This document shows, one piece after another, positions 36,534-44,843 of a stretch of 64,000 nucleotides of DNA (positions are counted from its first letter, which is position 1; each line of letters begins with the position of its first letter). A model generated the notes under the pieces. It was given only the letters and a program-made list of their open reading frames with translations, searched no databases and was not told the DNA's origin. A program made the translations under genes and the position numbers. Origin of the DNA: VAZQ01 sp963816745 (GTDB taxonomy: Bacteria; Pseudomonadota; Alphaproteobacteria; Rhizobiales; Xanthobacteraceae); assembly GCA_963816745.1 (NCBI GenBank), contig CAWFLQ010000001.1:372001-436000 (forward strand). The letters run 5' to 3'.

Positions 36534-37490
36534 GTGTCGGGTCTCATTGCTGCGACCGCCATGGCATTGACCGCCTCGGCAGCCCTGTCACAGGACCAGT
36601 ACCCGTCCGCCAACGTCGAAGTGGTGGTGCCTTTTGCCGCGGGCGGCGCCGTGGACGTCACGGGGCGGATGTTCGCGCAGGTGCTCAGCAAGGCGCTCGC
36701 GCGGACCTTCGTCGTGGTTAACCGTCCCGGCGCGAACTCGAATATCGGGAATCTCGCGGTCGTCCGAGCGAAGCCCGACGGCTATACGCTGCTCGTCAGC
36801 AGCATCGGTCTCGCGGCCAACACGGCGCTCTACAAGAGCCTGCCGTATGATCCGCTGAAGGATTTGTCGCCGATCTCGCTCCTGTCCAATGCGCCGCTTG
36901 GCCTGTTCGTGAACAAGGACTTGCCTGCGAGCAATCTGAAGGAGTTCATTGCCTACGTCCAAGCCAACCCGAGCAAGCTGGACTATGCCTCCTACGGCAT
37001 GGGGAGCAGCCCGCATCTTGCCGCCGAGCTTTTTCAGCGCGTGACCGGCACGAAAATGATCCACATCCCCTTCAGCGGCAATGCGCCGGCAACGGTCGCG
37101 ACCGTCACCGGCACGACGCAGGTGATCTTCTGCTCCACGGTCGCTGCACTGCCCTTCGTGCAGAACGGAGGTCTCAAACCGATCGCGTTCGGCGACGATC
37201 GCCGCTCGGTCCAGCTGCCCGACGTTCCGACGTTCAAGGAGCAGGGCGTGGACTTCACCATGGGCACCTGGTTCGGCCTGCTTGCTCCCAGGAACACGCC
37301 CCAGTCCGTGGTTGACACGTTGAGCAAGGCCGTGCGGGAGTTGCTCGGCGACTCCGAGCTCCAGAAGGTGATGGGGGTTCAAGGCGCCCGGATCGTGGGC
37401 TCCTCGCCGGACGAGTTCGCTGAATTCCTGCGGGCCGAAAGTGCGCGCCTCGCCGCGGTGATCCGCGAGGCGAATATTCGCGCGGATTGA
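36534..37490 (+). CDS. Bug-family tricarboxylate transporter receptor
   Basis: A 318-residue receptor with the Bug core YPSANVEVVVPFAAGGAVDVTGR, VVVNRPGANSNIGNLAVV and LPYDPLKDLSPISLLSNAP. The GTG at 36534 gives a short signal peptide (MSGLIAATAMALTASAALSQ) and has no ribosome binding site; an in-frame stop lies just upstream, so the true start may be hidden. It is divergent from the LysR gene, with the two large palindromes between. It is probably co-regulated with the CoA-transferase cassette. Confidence 0.88.
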   Translation: MSGLIAATAMALTASAALSQDQYPSANVEVVVPFAAGGAVDVTGRMFAQVLSKALARTFVVVNRPGANSNIGNLAVVRAKPDGYTLLVSSIGLAANTALYKSLPYDPLKDLSPISLLSNAPLGLFVNKDLPASNLKEFIAYVQANPSKLDYASYGMGSSPHLAAELFQRVTGTKMIHIPFSGNAPATVATVTGTTQVIFCSTVAALPFVQNGGLKPIAFGDDRRSVQLPDVPTFKEQGVDFTMGTWFGLLAPRNTPQSVVDTLSKAVRELLGDSELQKVMGVQGARIVGSSPDEFAEFLRAESARLAAVIREANIRAD

Positions 37491-37764
37491 TCGGGTCACC
37501 GCCCCGCCAGCGCCGACTTCACCGCTTCATCCGTCAACGCGGAACCGCGCCGGCACGAGCGCGCGGGAGCCGCGCCGCCCAAAACGGAGACCAAGCCCAC
37601 CGCAATGCGGTGTGCTTGAGGAGAGCATTGCATGGGCGGCCATGCCCCATGCTGAGACCGAGCATGCGATAAACGAACGGCGAAAGCCAATAAATGGCCG
37701 TTGCCGGATTCCGATTTTCCAATAAGATTTCGAACAACTCCAATAAGACTTCGCGAGGTAGGAA

Positions 37765-39051
37765 GTGCTCAGTCCTGACAAGAACCGGCTTCTCACCCAG
37801 GTCGGCCCGGGAACGCCCATGGGCGAGCTGCTGCGCCGCTATTGGATGCCGATCGGCGGCGCGAGCCAACTCGACAAGGACCCGATCAAGGCCATTCGCC
37901 TCATGGGCGAGGACCTCGTCCTCTACAAGGACATGGGCGGACGTTACGGGCTGCTCGACCGCCATTGCCCGCACCGGCGCGCGGACCTCTCCTACGGCTT
38001 CGTCGAGGAGACCGGCATCCGCTGCAACTACCACGGCTGGTTGATGAACGAGACCGGGGCGTGCCTCGAGCAGCCCTATGACGACACCGTCAACCCGCGC
38101 TCGCGCCTCAAGGAACGCTGCTCGACCAAGGCCTATCCGGTGAAGGAATGCGCGGGCCTGTTGTGGACCTATATGGGGCCGCAGCCGGCTCCGGAGCTGC
38201 CGGTGTGGGAGCCGTTTACCTGGGAGAACGGCTTTCGCGAGATCGTGCTCTCCGACATTCCCTGCAATTGGTTTCAGTGTCAGGAGAACTCCTGCGACCC
38301 CGTGCATTTCGAATGGATGCACGACAACTGGAGCATGCGGCTCGCCGGCAAGACCGGTCCCTATGCCGCCAAGCACCTCAAGCTCAAGTTCGAGGAGTTC
38401 GATTACGGCTTCCTCTACAAGCGCGTGCGCGAGGACTCGGACGAGAAGAATCCGTATTGGACCGTGGGCCGCGTCGCGCTCTGGCCGAACGGCTTCTATC
38501 TCGGCAACCATTTCGAGTGGCGCGTGCCGATCGACGACGAGAACACGCTCAGTGTCGCGTGGTTCTTCATGCGCGTGCCGAAGGGGCGCGAGCCCTATGT
38601 GCAGGAGACGGTGCCGACCTGGACAAGTCCGATCAAGGACGAGAACGGGCGCTGGATCTCGAGCCACGTCATCAACCAGGACATCATCGCCTGGGTCGGG
38701 CAGGGCACCATCGCCGACCGCACCAAGGAGAATATCGGTGCCAGCGACATGGGCATCGCCATGATCCGCAAGCGCCTGTTCGACGATCTCGACGCCGTCG
38801 CCCAGGGCCGCGATCCCAAGGCGATCATCCGCAGTGCGAACCTCGCCCAATGTGTGGAGCTGCCCTATTTCCAGAAGAAGGAGAGCATCGAGGGGGTCAC
38901 CCTCGAGGATCACCAGAAATATCCATTGCTGAAAGCCCGCCTCACTGCGTTCCGGCACTGCTTCGGCCAGCCGCCGGAGGTGCGCCGCGCCTTCGCGGAG
39001 GCGATGGGGGTCGCGCCGGTGCGCAGCCGCTCACGGCCGCCCGCGATGTGA
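37765..39051 (+). CDS. Rieske non-heme iron aromatic ring-hydroxylating oxygenase, alpha subunit
   Basis: A 428-residue protein from GTG 37765 with AGGTAGGA upstream. The Rieske ligands are C-P-H (DRHCPHRRADL) and C-x2-H (RCNYHGW), about 17 residues apart. The mononuclear iron site is CDPVHFEWMH. It resembles phthalate/vanillate-type oxygenases that hydroxylate or demethylate aromatics with a separate reductase. The last ten residues (from VRSRSR) are encoded by the adjoining IS110-family sequence, so the natural C-terminus has been replaced. No reductase gene follows. Confidence 0.88.
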   Translation: MLSPDKNRLLTQVGPGTPMGELLRRYWMPIGGASQLDKDPIKAIRLMGEDLVLYKDMGGRYGLLDRHCPHRRADLSYGFVEETGIRCNYHGWLMNETGACLEQPYDDTVNPRSRLKERCSTKAYPVKECAGLLWTYMGPQPAPELPVWEPFTWENGFREIVLSDIPCNWFQCQENSCDPVHFEWMHDNWSMRLAGKTGPYAAKHLKLKFEEFDYGFLYKRVREDSDEKNPYWTVGRVALWPNGFYLGNHFEWRVPIDDENTLSVAWFFMRVPKGREPYVQETVPTWTSPIKDENGRWISSHVINQDIIAWVGQGTIADRTKENIGASDMGIAMIRKRLFDDLDAVAQGRDPKAIIRSANLAQCVELPYFQKKESIEGVTLEDHQKYPLLKARLTAFRHCFGQPPEVRRAFAEAMGVAPVRSRSRPPAM

Positions 39052-39779
39052 CGCTCGCCAATCCGCTCGCTGCTTTCGTCGTCATAGGGGGCAAGCCCGG
39101 CCAACGCTGCGACCTGCTCGCGACTGAGACGGCCGATCTCGGGCAGGCGCACCAGGATGGCACTCGCGGTGCGCAATGCGATGCCGTTGACGCTGGCGAT
39201 CAGCTCGAGCCGCTCGGCAAGATCAGGGTGCCGGCGGATCGCCGCGACCAGTTGTTGGAGCTCCTTCTTGAAGAGCCCGCGGAATCGCTTGATCTCGTCA
39301 TTCCAGAACTGCGCTGAACGCGGATCACGGCAGGCCTCGCGATAGTTCTTGAACCGCGCAATCTGGTCCACGATCTGATCGATCAGCGTCTGCTGCCCGG
39401 CCAATTCCACCAAGCGCGGGTCCGGCGGAGCGTGGATCTTCTTGGCCTCGACCGTGCAAGCTGCGATCAAAGCCGCGTCGATCTTATCGTTCTTGGCCCG
39501 TTGTAGATGAAACCGCGCGTAGGCGCGCACCTGCATCGGCTGGAACACGACGACCACGAAGCCATCACGACGTAGCCGACTGACGACCCCCTGCTCGTAG
39601 CCGCCGCTCGCCTCGAGGCCGACCCGCTTGATCCGGTACCGCCGCAACCAAGTGATCAGCTCCCGGTGACCATCGTCAGTGTTGGCCACCTGCAGGCGTT
39701 CCGCCCTACCATCCAGCGCTACATCGAGCTTGCGTTTGCCAATATCGATGCCGGCGCAAACCATGCTATGCTTCTTCAT
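38910..39779 (-). pseudogene. IS110-family transposase, 3'-truncated and fused to antisense of the Rieske gene
   Basis: MKKHSMVCAGIDIGKRKLDVAL is the N-terminal RuvC-like DEDD domain of IS110 transposases, with GLEASGGYEQGVV, QVRAYARFH and KNDKIDAALIA. The C-terminal domain begins (ELIASVNGIALRTASAILVRLPEIG, LAGLAPYDDES, IAGGRERLR) but stops at about 39021. After this the ORF continues only as the antisense of the oxygenase gene. The catalytic-Ser C-terminal part is missing, so the protein should be inactive. Confidence 0.85.
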
Positions 39780-39985
39780 CTTCCTCGAACCTCCCTTGAA
39801 TGCGAACCCTAGGTTCCTTCAACCATACGGGACTCGATGAAGAGCCGATCGCGATCTTGCTACGACGTACAGCTCAGTGTGCTTCGATGGGTGACGATCC
39901 GACGATCGGCGGCCCGGTTTGGGTGGCCACCCAGGCCGGGCCGTTCTTTACAGAACCCAGCCATCATAGCGGAGGGCGCTGATAC
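39021..39985 (-). mobile_element. IS110-family insertion sequence remnant
   Basis: The remnant contains the truncated transposase gene and about 200 bases upstream of its start. The left junction with the Rieske gene is sharp, near 39020/39021, where transposase homology ends. The right limit is uncertain and placed before the palindromic repeat at 39988. IS110 elements lack terminal inverted repeats and use a seeker RNA encoded in the flanking non-coding region, so no inverted repeats are expected. Confidence 0.65.
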
Positions 39986-39987
39986 AA

Positions 39988-40102
39988 GGATGGGTGGAGC
40001 GCGCGCTTTTGCGCGCGCGATACCCATCATCTCTCGACGAACACGGTCAGCGATGGGTATCGCCATCGCGCGTCAATCGACGCGCGATGCCTCCACCCAT
40101 CC
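39988..40102. repeat. Palindromic repeat GGATGGGTGGAG...CTCCACCCATCC
   Basis: Perfect 12-base outer arms (39988-39999 and 40091-40102) enclose inner arms GCGATACCCATC (40017-40028) and GATGGGTATCGC (40052-40063). It forms a nested cruciform-like element between the IS remnant and the fasciclin terminator. Confidence 0.7.
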
Positions 40103-40113
40103 TACGGCACCGC

Positions 40114-40147
40114 AAAAAAACGCAGCCCGTCGCGTTTCCGCGACGGG
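40114..40147 (-). terminator. Rho-independent terminator of the fasciclin gene
   Basis: On the minus strand a 9-bp stem CCCGTCGCG/CGCGACGGG with a 4-base loop (40126-40147) is followed by seven T residues (A-run 40114-40120 on the plus strand). It lies 60 bases after the stop at 40208. Confidence 0.8.
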
Positions 40148-40207
40148 CCCGGACCGACCGCAGCAGATGCGGGTACGTCCTGCGGCGATCGACCCGCGGG
40201 AGCGCGA

Positions 40208-40789
40208 TCAGCTCGGAAGCAGAACGGTGTCGACCACGTGGATCACACCATTCGACTGGAACACGTTCTGGATCGTCACCCGGGAAGGGTTGCCTTTGCT
40301 ATCCCAGATCGTCAGCTGCTGGCCCTTGAACTCGAACGTGAGCTCTTCGCCGGCAACGGTCTTCATCTTGATCTTGCCCTTGGCCTTGGTGGAGGCGTCC
40401 CACAGGTTCTGGATCGAGTAGCGGCCCGGCAGCACGTGGTAGGTCAGCACGCCGACCAGCTTGTCCTTCGCCTCGGGCTTGAGCAGCGAGTTGACGGTGC
40501 CCGCCGGCAGCTTCTTGAACGCGGCGTTGGTCGGCGCGAACACGGTGAAGGGACCGCGGCCCTGCAGCGTGTTGACCAGGCCCGCCGCCTTCACCGCGGC
40601 GACGAGCGTGGTGTGGTCCTTGGAGTTGACCGCGTTCTGGATGATGTTCTTGGACGGGAACATCGGCGAGCCGCCGACGGTCACCGTCTGCTCTTTCTGT
40701 TGCGCGAACGTCGGGGGCGCCGCGATGGCGGCGAGGGCGAGCGCTGCGACGGCAGCGGCCGCCGGCAGGGCAATGCGTGAGAGTTTCAT
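40208..40789 (-). CDS. Fasciclin (FAS1)-domain exported protein
   Basis: A 193-residue protein with GGAGA before ATG 40789 and a signal peptide (cleavage near TFAQ, residue 30). One FAS1 domain follows, with GPFTVFAPTNAAFKKLPAG (H1 motif), LTYHVLPGRYS and the C-terminal VIHVVDTVLLPS (H2 motif). FAS1 proteins mediate adhesion at the cell surface or periplasm. An anti-sigma and an ECF sigma gene lie upstream on the same strand, a common arrangement in which the fasciclin protein belongs to the ECF regulon. A rho-independent terminator follows. Confidence 0.92.
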   Translation of the reverse strand: MKLSRIALPAAAAVAALALAAIAAPPTFAQQKEQTVTVGGSPMFPSKNIIQNAVNSKDHTTLVAAVKAAGLVNTLQGRGPFTVFAPTNAAFKKLPAGTVNSLLKPEAKDKLVGVLTYHVLPGRYSIQNLWDASTKAKGKIKMKTVAGEELTFEFKGQQLTIWDSKGNPSRVTIQNVFQSNGVIHVVDTVLLPS

Positions 40790-40943
40790 ATCGGTCTCCA
40801 TGGCGAGTTGGGGTGTGAAGTCGCGCCGCGCCTGCGGCTGGCGACTGGAGATACGTCGGGCGCGGGGCTTGGATGCAGCTGCGAAGGGCTTGGGAGGCCG
40901 CAGTAACGGGATCGTGTTTCCCGGGGGGAAGCGGCCGTTTGGC

Positions 40944-41651
40944 CTACAGATTCGTCAGCTTGCCGTGGGCGATGACCGGGCCGGTGGGCTGGCCGGTAGG
41001 CGAGCCGCCGGGCGGCTCCAGCGATACCGCCAGCGTCGCGTCCGGGCCCAGCCGTCCGGCGAGGTCGGGCGGGATATCAAGCTTGATCGGCTGGCCCGGT
41101 TGGATGAGCCCGAGCGAGCGCGGCCGTGTTTCGCCGGTCGGGATCAGCCACAGCTCGATCGCGCGCGGATCGTTCGTCAGCAGCGAGGCCGGCACGATCG
41201 TCAGGCTGTTGCCGCTCGCGGTGATCGCGGCAACGAAGTTCGGTTGCCCCGCGATTCCGGTGAGCGTCGCCATCAGCGGCGCGCGGGCCGTCGGGACGAG
41301 CCCAACATAGACGAGGCCTGCGATGCTCGCGGCGGCGAGCGTGCCTGAGCCGATGGCGAAGCTGCGCCAGAACGCCAGGCTTTGCCAGACCGATGTCGGC
41401 CGGGGGGCGGGCGGTGCAATGGTTGCCTCGATCCGTGACCAGGTCGCATCGGGCGGCGCGACCGGCTCGACCGCGTCGGCGAGCACGCCCAGCCGCTCCT
41501 CCCAGAACGCCACCTCGAGATCGAGCGCGGGCTCCACCGCAAGCCGGCGCTCGACCTCGCGCCGCTCCGCGGCGCTGAGCACACCCAGCACGTACTCGGC
41601 GGCAAGAACCTTGCCGCTGTCGGCCGGGTCTATGGTGTCGTCCTCGCTCAT
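40944..41651 (-). CDS. Anti-sigma factor (RskA-like, membrane-bound)
   Basis: A 235-residue protein. The cytoplasmic N-terminal anti-sigma segment includes LAAEYVLGVLSAAERREVERRL. One transmembrane helix lies near residue 105 (SFAIGSGTLAAASIAGLVYVG). A periplasmic RskA-type domain follows, with LTGIAGQPNFVAAIT and ELWLIPTGETRPRSLG. Its ATG overlaps the sigma-factor stop (ATGA). It should hold the ECF sigma factor inactive until a periplasmic signal triggers proteolysis. Confidence 0.9.
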   Translation of the reverse strand: MSEDDTIDPADSGKVLAAEYVLGVLSAAERREVERRLAVEPALDLEVAFWEERLGVLADAVEPVAPPDATWSRIEATIAPPAPRPTSVWQSLAFWRSFAIGSGTLAAASIAGLVYVGLVPTARAPLMATLTGIAGQPNFVAAITASGNSLTIVPASLLTNDPRAIELWLIPTGETRPRSLGLIQPGQPIKLDIPPDLAGRLGPDATLAVSLEPPGGSPTGQPTGPVIAHGKLTNL

Positions 41652-42205
41652 CCTTCCAGACAGGCTCTCAGCTTCAGCAGCCCACGTCGAATCCAACTTT
41701 TCATCGTGCCCAGCGGCACGCTCATGCGCGTCGCCAGCTCCTCATAGGTAGCGCCGTCGAGGAACGCCGCCCGGATCGCAGCCGAGTGGCGGGCCTCCAA
41801 TTCTTCCAGGCAGCCGGCGAGGCGCTGGTGTTGCTGCGCCAGCTCGACCCGCTCGACCGCGGCCGGCGCGGGGTCGCTCACCGCGTCGGCTGCCTCGATC
41901 GGCTCCATGCGGCGGCTGACGGCACTCGCACGCAGCCGGTCGATCGCCCGGTTACGAGCGATCGCCACCATCCAGGTGATGGGACTGGCTCGGCCGGGAT
42001 CGAAGGCGGCGGCCTTGCGCCAAACCGTCACGTAGACGTCCTGCAACACGTCCTCGGCCTCGCTTCTGTCATTCAAGATACGGAGGCAGACGCCAAAAAG
42101 CTTCGCGGAGGTATCCCTGTAAACAAGACGCAAGGCGGCGCGGTCGCCGCTGGCGACACGCACCAGGGCGGCGGCGAGTTGGCTGCGCAACGCGTCTGCG
42201 TCCAT
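41648..42205 (-). CDS. ECF RNA polymerase sigma factor (SigK-like)
   Basis: A 185-residue sigma factor. Region 2 contains VYRDTSAKLFGVCLRILNDRSEAEDVLQDVYVTVW and SPITWMVAIARNRAIDRLR. Region 4 contains GATYEELATRMSVPLGTMKSWIRRGLLKLR. GTG at 42226 is an alternative start, but ATG 42205 is preferred. It is co-translated with the anti-sigma gene. It probably directs transcription of its own operon and the fasciclin gene, although a matching promoter pair is not obvious. Confidence 0.93.
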   Translation of the reverse strand: MDADALRSQLAAALVRVASGDRAALRLVYRDTSAKLFGVCLRILNDRSEAEDVLQDVYVTVWRKAAAFDPGRASPITWMVAIARNRAIDRLRASAVSRRMEPIEAADAVSDPAPAAVERVELAQQHQRLAGCLEELEARHSAAIRAAFLDGATYEELATRMSVPLGTMKSWIRRGLLKLRACLEG

Positions 42206-42350
42206 GGAATCCGATACCCCAATCACACCCTACCGGATTACCGTCAGGCTAAGTCCGCCTCGACCTTGGCGGCGCGGGAACATGTCGCACATCTCGGCGT
42301 CGGCGTCATCCCGGATGGGTTGAAGATCGCGCCGCGACTCCGTTAACGGC

Positions 42351-43574
42351 TTATGAATTGTTGCTGGTGCGGCCGGATCGGCGGAGCTGGCGGATCGTCC
42401 GCTCGAGGCTCGCCTTCTGCTTGTCGTCGAGCGACTCATAGAAAACCAGCAGCGCCGGACTGATGGTCATCGCCGCAAACAGCATGACGTCGAGGCGATC
42501 CGTAACAGCTGCGAAGCGGCCCATGTGGCCCGAGAACGGATAGGCGCGGCACGAGCTCATGATCAGCTGCGCCATCCCGGCCGCTCGCAGCCGCAGCGCT
42601 TCGAGGCTCGCGCGCTGCTGTTGGGTCGGCCGCACGGCACGGTCGATGGCACGAGCCGGGCCGTCGGCCATTCCCGCCACCGCTGCCGGCTCGCCGCACA
42701 TCTGGTCGCGCCCATCGGCGACTCTCGCCCCGATGTCGAGATCATCGGCGCCGTGCAGGCGCGAAAGCTGCTCTTGCGAAAGCGACTCGTAGAACTTCTC
42801 GAACGGCAGGCGAAGGGTGAGGAGCGCATCGCGCATCGCCCAGATCCGATCCTCGATCGCCTTGAGCCGTTCGGCGGGGTTCGCAGGCACGGCGGCAGGG
42901 CAGGCGGCTTTGATCCGTTCGACAGCCTGCGTCACGGCCGTCCTGATCTGTTCGAGCAAGGCGCGTTGTGCTTCGCGCGGCTGCATCGTTTGCGCGATCC
43001 GTTCGATCAGCCCGTCGGCGATGGCTTTTCCATCGTTGCTGCAGAGCCCGGCGGACGAGACCGGCTCTCTTGCCGACAACGCCGTGTCCGTGTCGCCATT
43101 CTTGTTGGCCAACTCTTCCTTTCTGACCGGATCTTCTTTCCGAACCGAGGCGCGGGCTTGCAGGACGCGGGCGTCGTCGGCGTCGGACGTTGCAAATGCG
43201 CCCTCGACGATGGCGCCGATGCCGTAGGTCCAGAAGCGGTCGTCTTTTCCTTTTGGGAGAAAGACATATTCGACGAGGTCGGCGGGCGCGCTCGGCCAGA
43301 ATACAGGTCCGGTCCGCTCCGGCTCGGTCCGGTCCAGGTTCGCGCTCGCCGGCGGACGCCGTTCGGCGCGTGGCGTGTCATCGCCGCGCTGGTCATTGGA
43401 AGGGCGCGCTACGCTTCTGCGGTGATGTCCGAAGGAGGGTCGAAAGCCGCCAAGCATTCCCGTGAACACGCCGAGCACCGCGGCTGGCCCGAAGCGCGGC
43501 CGAGCGTCTGCGGTGGCGGGTACGGCAAGCGAGATGCCGACGGCGGCGACAATGGGGATTGTCCACGCGCGCAT
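42351..43574 (-). CDS. Spy/CpxP-type LTxxQ-motif exported protein
   Basis: A 407-residue protein with signal peptide MRAWTIPIVAAVGISLAVPATADA. ATG 43574 is chosen over 43580 because GGAGG lies at proper distance. A low-complexity region (RRPPASANLDRTEPER) precedes two helical repeats carrying FYESLSQEQLSRL and FYESLDDKQKASLER, the LTxxQ-like motifs of Spy/CpxP periplasmic chaperones. It would act against protein misfolding in the periplasm. An EcfG promoter lies 20 bases upstream, linking it to general stress. Confidence 0.78.
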   Translation of the reverse strand: MRAWTIPIVAAVGISLAVPATADARPRFGPAAVLGVFTGMLGGFRPSFGHHRRSVARPSNDQRGDDTPRAERRPPASANLDRTEPERTGPVFWPSAPADLVEYVFLPKGKDDRFWTYGIGAIVEGAFATSDADDARVLQARASVRKEDPVRKEELANKNGDTDTALSAREPVSSAGLCSNDGKAIADGLIERIAQTMQPREAQRALLEQIRTAVTQAVERIKAACPAAVPANPAERLKAIEDRIWAMRDALLTLRLPFEKFYESLSQEQLSRLHGADDLDIGARVADGRDQMCGEPAAVAGMADGPARAIDRAVRPTQQQRASLEALRLRAAGMAQLIMSSCRAYPFSGHMGRFAAVTDRLDVMLFAAMTISPALLVFYESLDDKQKASLERTIRQLRRSGRTSNNS

Positions 43575-43593
43575 GACCATCCTCCGGCCCTTC

Positions 43594-43618
43594 AACGGAC
43601 GAGGATCAAGAAAGTTCC
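43594..43618 (-). promoter_or_regulatory. EcfG-type general stress promoter (GGAAC-N16-CGTT)
   Basis: On the minus strand GGAAC (43618-43614) and CGTT (43597-43594) are 16 bases apart, followed by the ribosome binding site and start of the LTxxQ protein. The leader would be very short, about 12-14 bases. Confidence 0.7.
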
Positions 43619-43657
43619 ATGGCTGTTCATGTCGGGTAGCCGCGAGCCAAACGAATA

Positions 43658-43686
43658 AATGCCCGGCGTCTTGGACGCCGGGCATT
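43658..43686 (-). terminator. Terminator hairpin after the cold-shock gene
   Basis: A perfect 13-bp stem AATGCCCGGCGTC (43658-43670)/GACGCCGGGCATT (43674-43686) with a 3-base loop lies 40 bases after the stop of the minus-strand cold-shock gene. A short T/A-rich tail follows on that strand. Confidence 0.65.
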
Positions 43687-43725
43687 CAATGATCGAATTG
43701 AGTCGATGTAGGGGCAGGCGCCTTG

Positions 43726-43929
43726 TCAGGCGTCCTGAAGATTCCCGGCGGCCTGCTTGCCGCGCTCGGTCACGACGTCGTAGCTGACCTTCTGGCCTTC
43801 CACGAGCGTGCGCATGCCCGCGCGCTCGACGGCGCTGATATGGACGAACACGTCCTTGCTGCCGTCGGTCGGCTGAATGAAGCCGAAGCCTTTTTGGGTG
43901 TTGAAGAACTTCACGGTACCTGTGGCCAT
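43726..43929 (-). CDS. Single-domain cold-shock protein (CspA family)
   Basis: A 67-residue OB-fold protein: TGTVKFFNTQKGFGFIQP with RNP1 KGFGFI and RNP2 VFVHI. ATG 43929 is preferred over 43932 because AAGGAGG is then properly spaced. It binds single-stranded RNA and DNA as an RNA chaperone. A leader of about 150 bases without genes upstream could hold a cold-responsive 5' UTR. Confidence 0.93.
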   Translation of the reverse strand: MATGTVKFFNTQKGFGFIQPTDGSKDVFVHISAVERAGMRTLVEGQKVSYDVVTERGKQAAGNLQDA

Positions 43930-44120
43930 CATGGCCTCCTTGCGTTGTACGCTTTGAGGGTTCCGATCACGCGAACATCGCGTTTCGGGTCATCCGAGTT
44001 TTGGGGAGCTAGCTGAGCACCCTAAAAACGGGAGCGTAGCAAGGCAGACCGAAAACCTGGTTGCGGCGGGTATATATGTGGGCGGAGCCCGAACGTCAAA
44101 CCTCGATTATTGCCAATTCG

Positions 44121-44387
44121 TTAATTTGATCGGCGGCGTCGCAGCGGATATTCGCCGCTGTCATACAGCCGTTGGATGCCATCCCCGTCGAAACGCTCGT
44201 CGCCGATCTGCATCCAGGCGCCCAGCGTACGTACCGCGGGAAAATCCTCGACCGCGAAACGAATGGCCTCGGCCGCCGTCGCAAAGCGGCGATAGCCGAG
44301 CGGCGGGCGCGCGCCACCCTTGCGCTTGGCCATGAAGAGCTCGGCCGGGGCGCTGTAGTCGAATGTCGTTGTCTTGCCTTCGACCAT
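44121..44387 (-). CDS. Small hypothetical protein, paralogue of the gene at 47721
   Basis: An 88-residue protein: FDYSAPAELFMAKRK, then GYRRFATAAEAIRFAVEDFP, IGDERFDGDGIQRLYDSGEYPLRRR. The protein at 47721-48002 has the same layout (FEYSTVAELF, GYGRFARAADAIRFAIEELP, IFDGAGIRRLYESNEYPLTRR). They are clear paralogues about 3.5 kb apart, each beside a stress protein gene (a cold-shock gene here, groES there). Family function unknown; probably a small soluble alpha-beta protein. Confidence 0.75.
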   Translation of the reverse strand: MVEGKTTTFDYSAPAELFMAKRKGGARPPLGYRRFATAAEAIRFAVEDFPAVRTLGAWMQIGDERFDGDGIQRLYDSGEYPLRRRRSN

Positions 44388-44458
44388 CGGAATCCAGGCT
44401 CCAAGGAAATTTCGTGCCGATTATGCCGCCCCGGGGGCCGACATGCCACCACCGCGGG

Positions 44459-44656
44459 TCAGGAGTCGCGGTTGAGCTGGCTCTCCTTGACGACCCGCTC
44501 GTGCGGCTCATTGGCGCTCTTGATACGGTATTGCCGGTCGTCTCCTTCCGGGGGAAGGAGCTGCGTGACCTTGTAGACGCCGCTCGATCCGCCGCGGCCG
44601 TAGGGCCCGGAGGTGTACAGGACGGACTGGCCGACCTTGAACCTGTGATCGCTCAA
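44459..44656 (-). CDS. Small hypothetical protein with an SH3-like barrel sequence, TTG start
   Basis: A 65-residue protein. The start is set at TTG 44656 because GGAGAG lies six bases upstream and no ATG fits. The sequence HRFKVGQSVLYTSGPYGRGGSSGVYKVTQLLPPEGDDRQYRIK has the alternating pattern of a small SH3-like beta barrel that may bind nucleic acid or a peptide. Function unknown. It lies 71 bases upstream of the gene at 44121-44387 on the same strand and may share its transcript. Confidence 0.68.
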   Translation of the reverse strand: MSDHRFKVGQSVLYTSGPYGRGGSSGVYKVTQLLPPEGDDRQYRIKSANEPHERVVKESQLNRDS

Positions 44657-44843
44657 GTCACTCTCCGTGCTAGAGAAAAGACGCGCGGCCGCCCGCCGCC
44701 GCCGCGGGGTCGTGCAACTCTCTTCATTGTTGGATTCATGTTGAATGCTATCACGAAAATGGGCGGGTAGGGGGACCATTTATGAAATATTATTACCGCA
44801 ATACCGGCGACACGACCGCGATTCGGGCCAGATATCGAATCCA

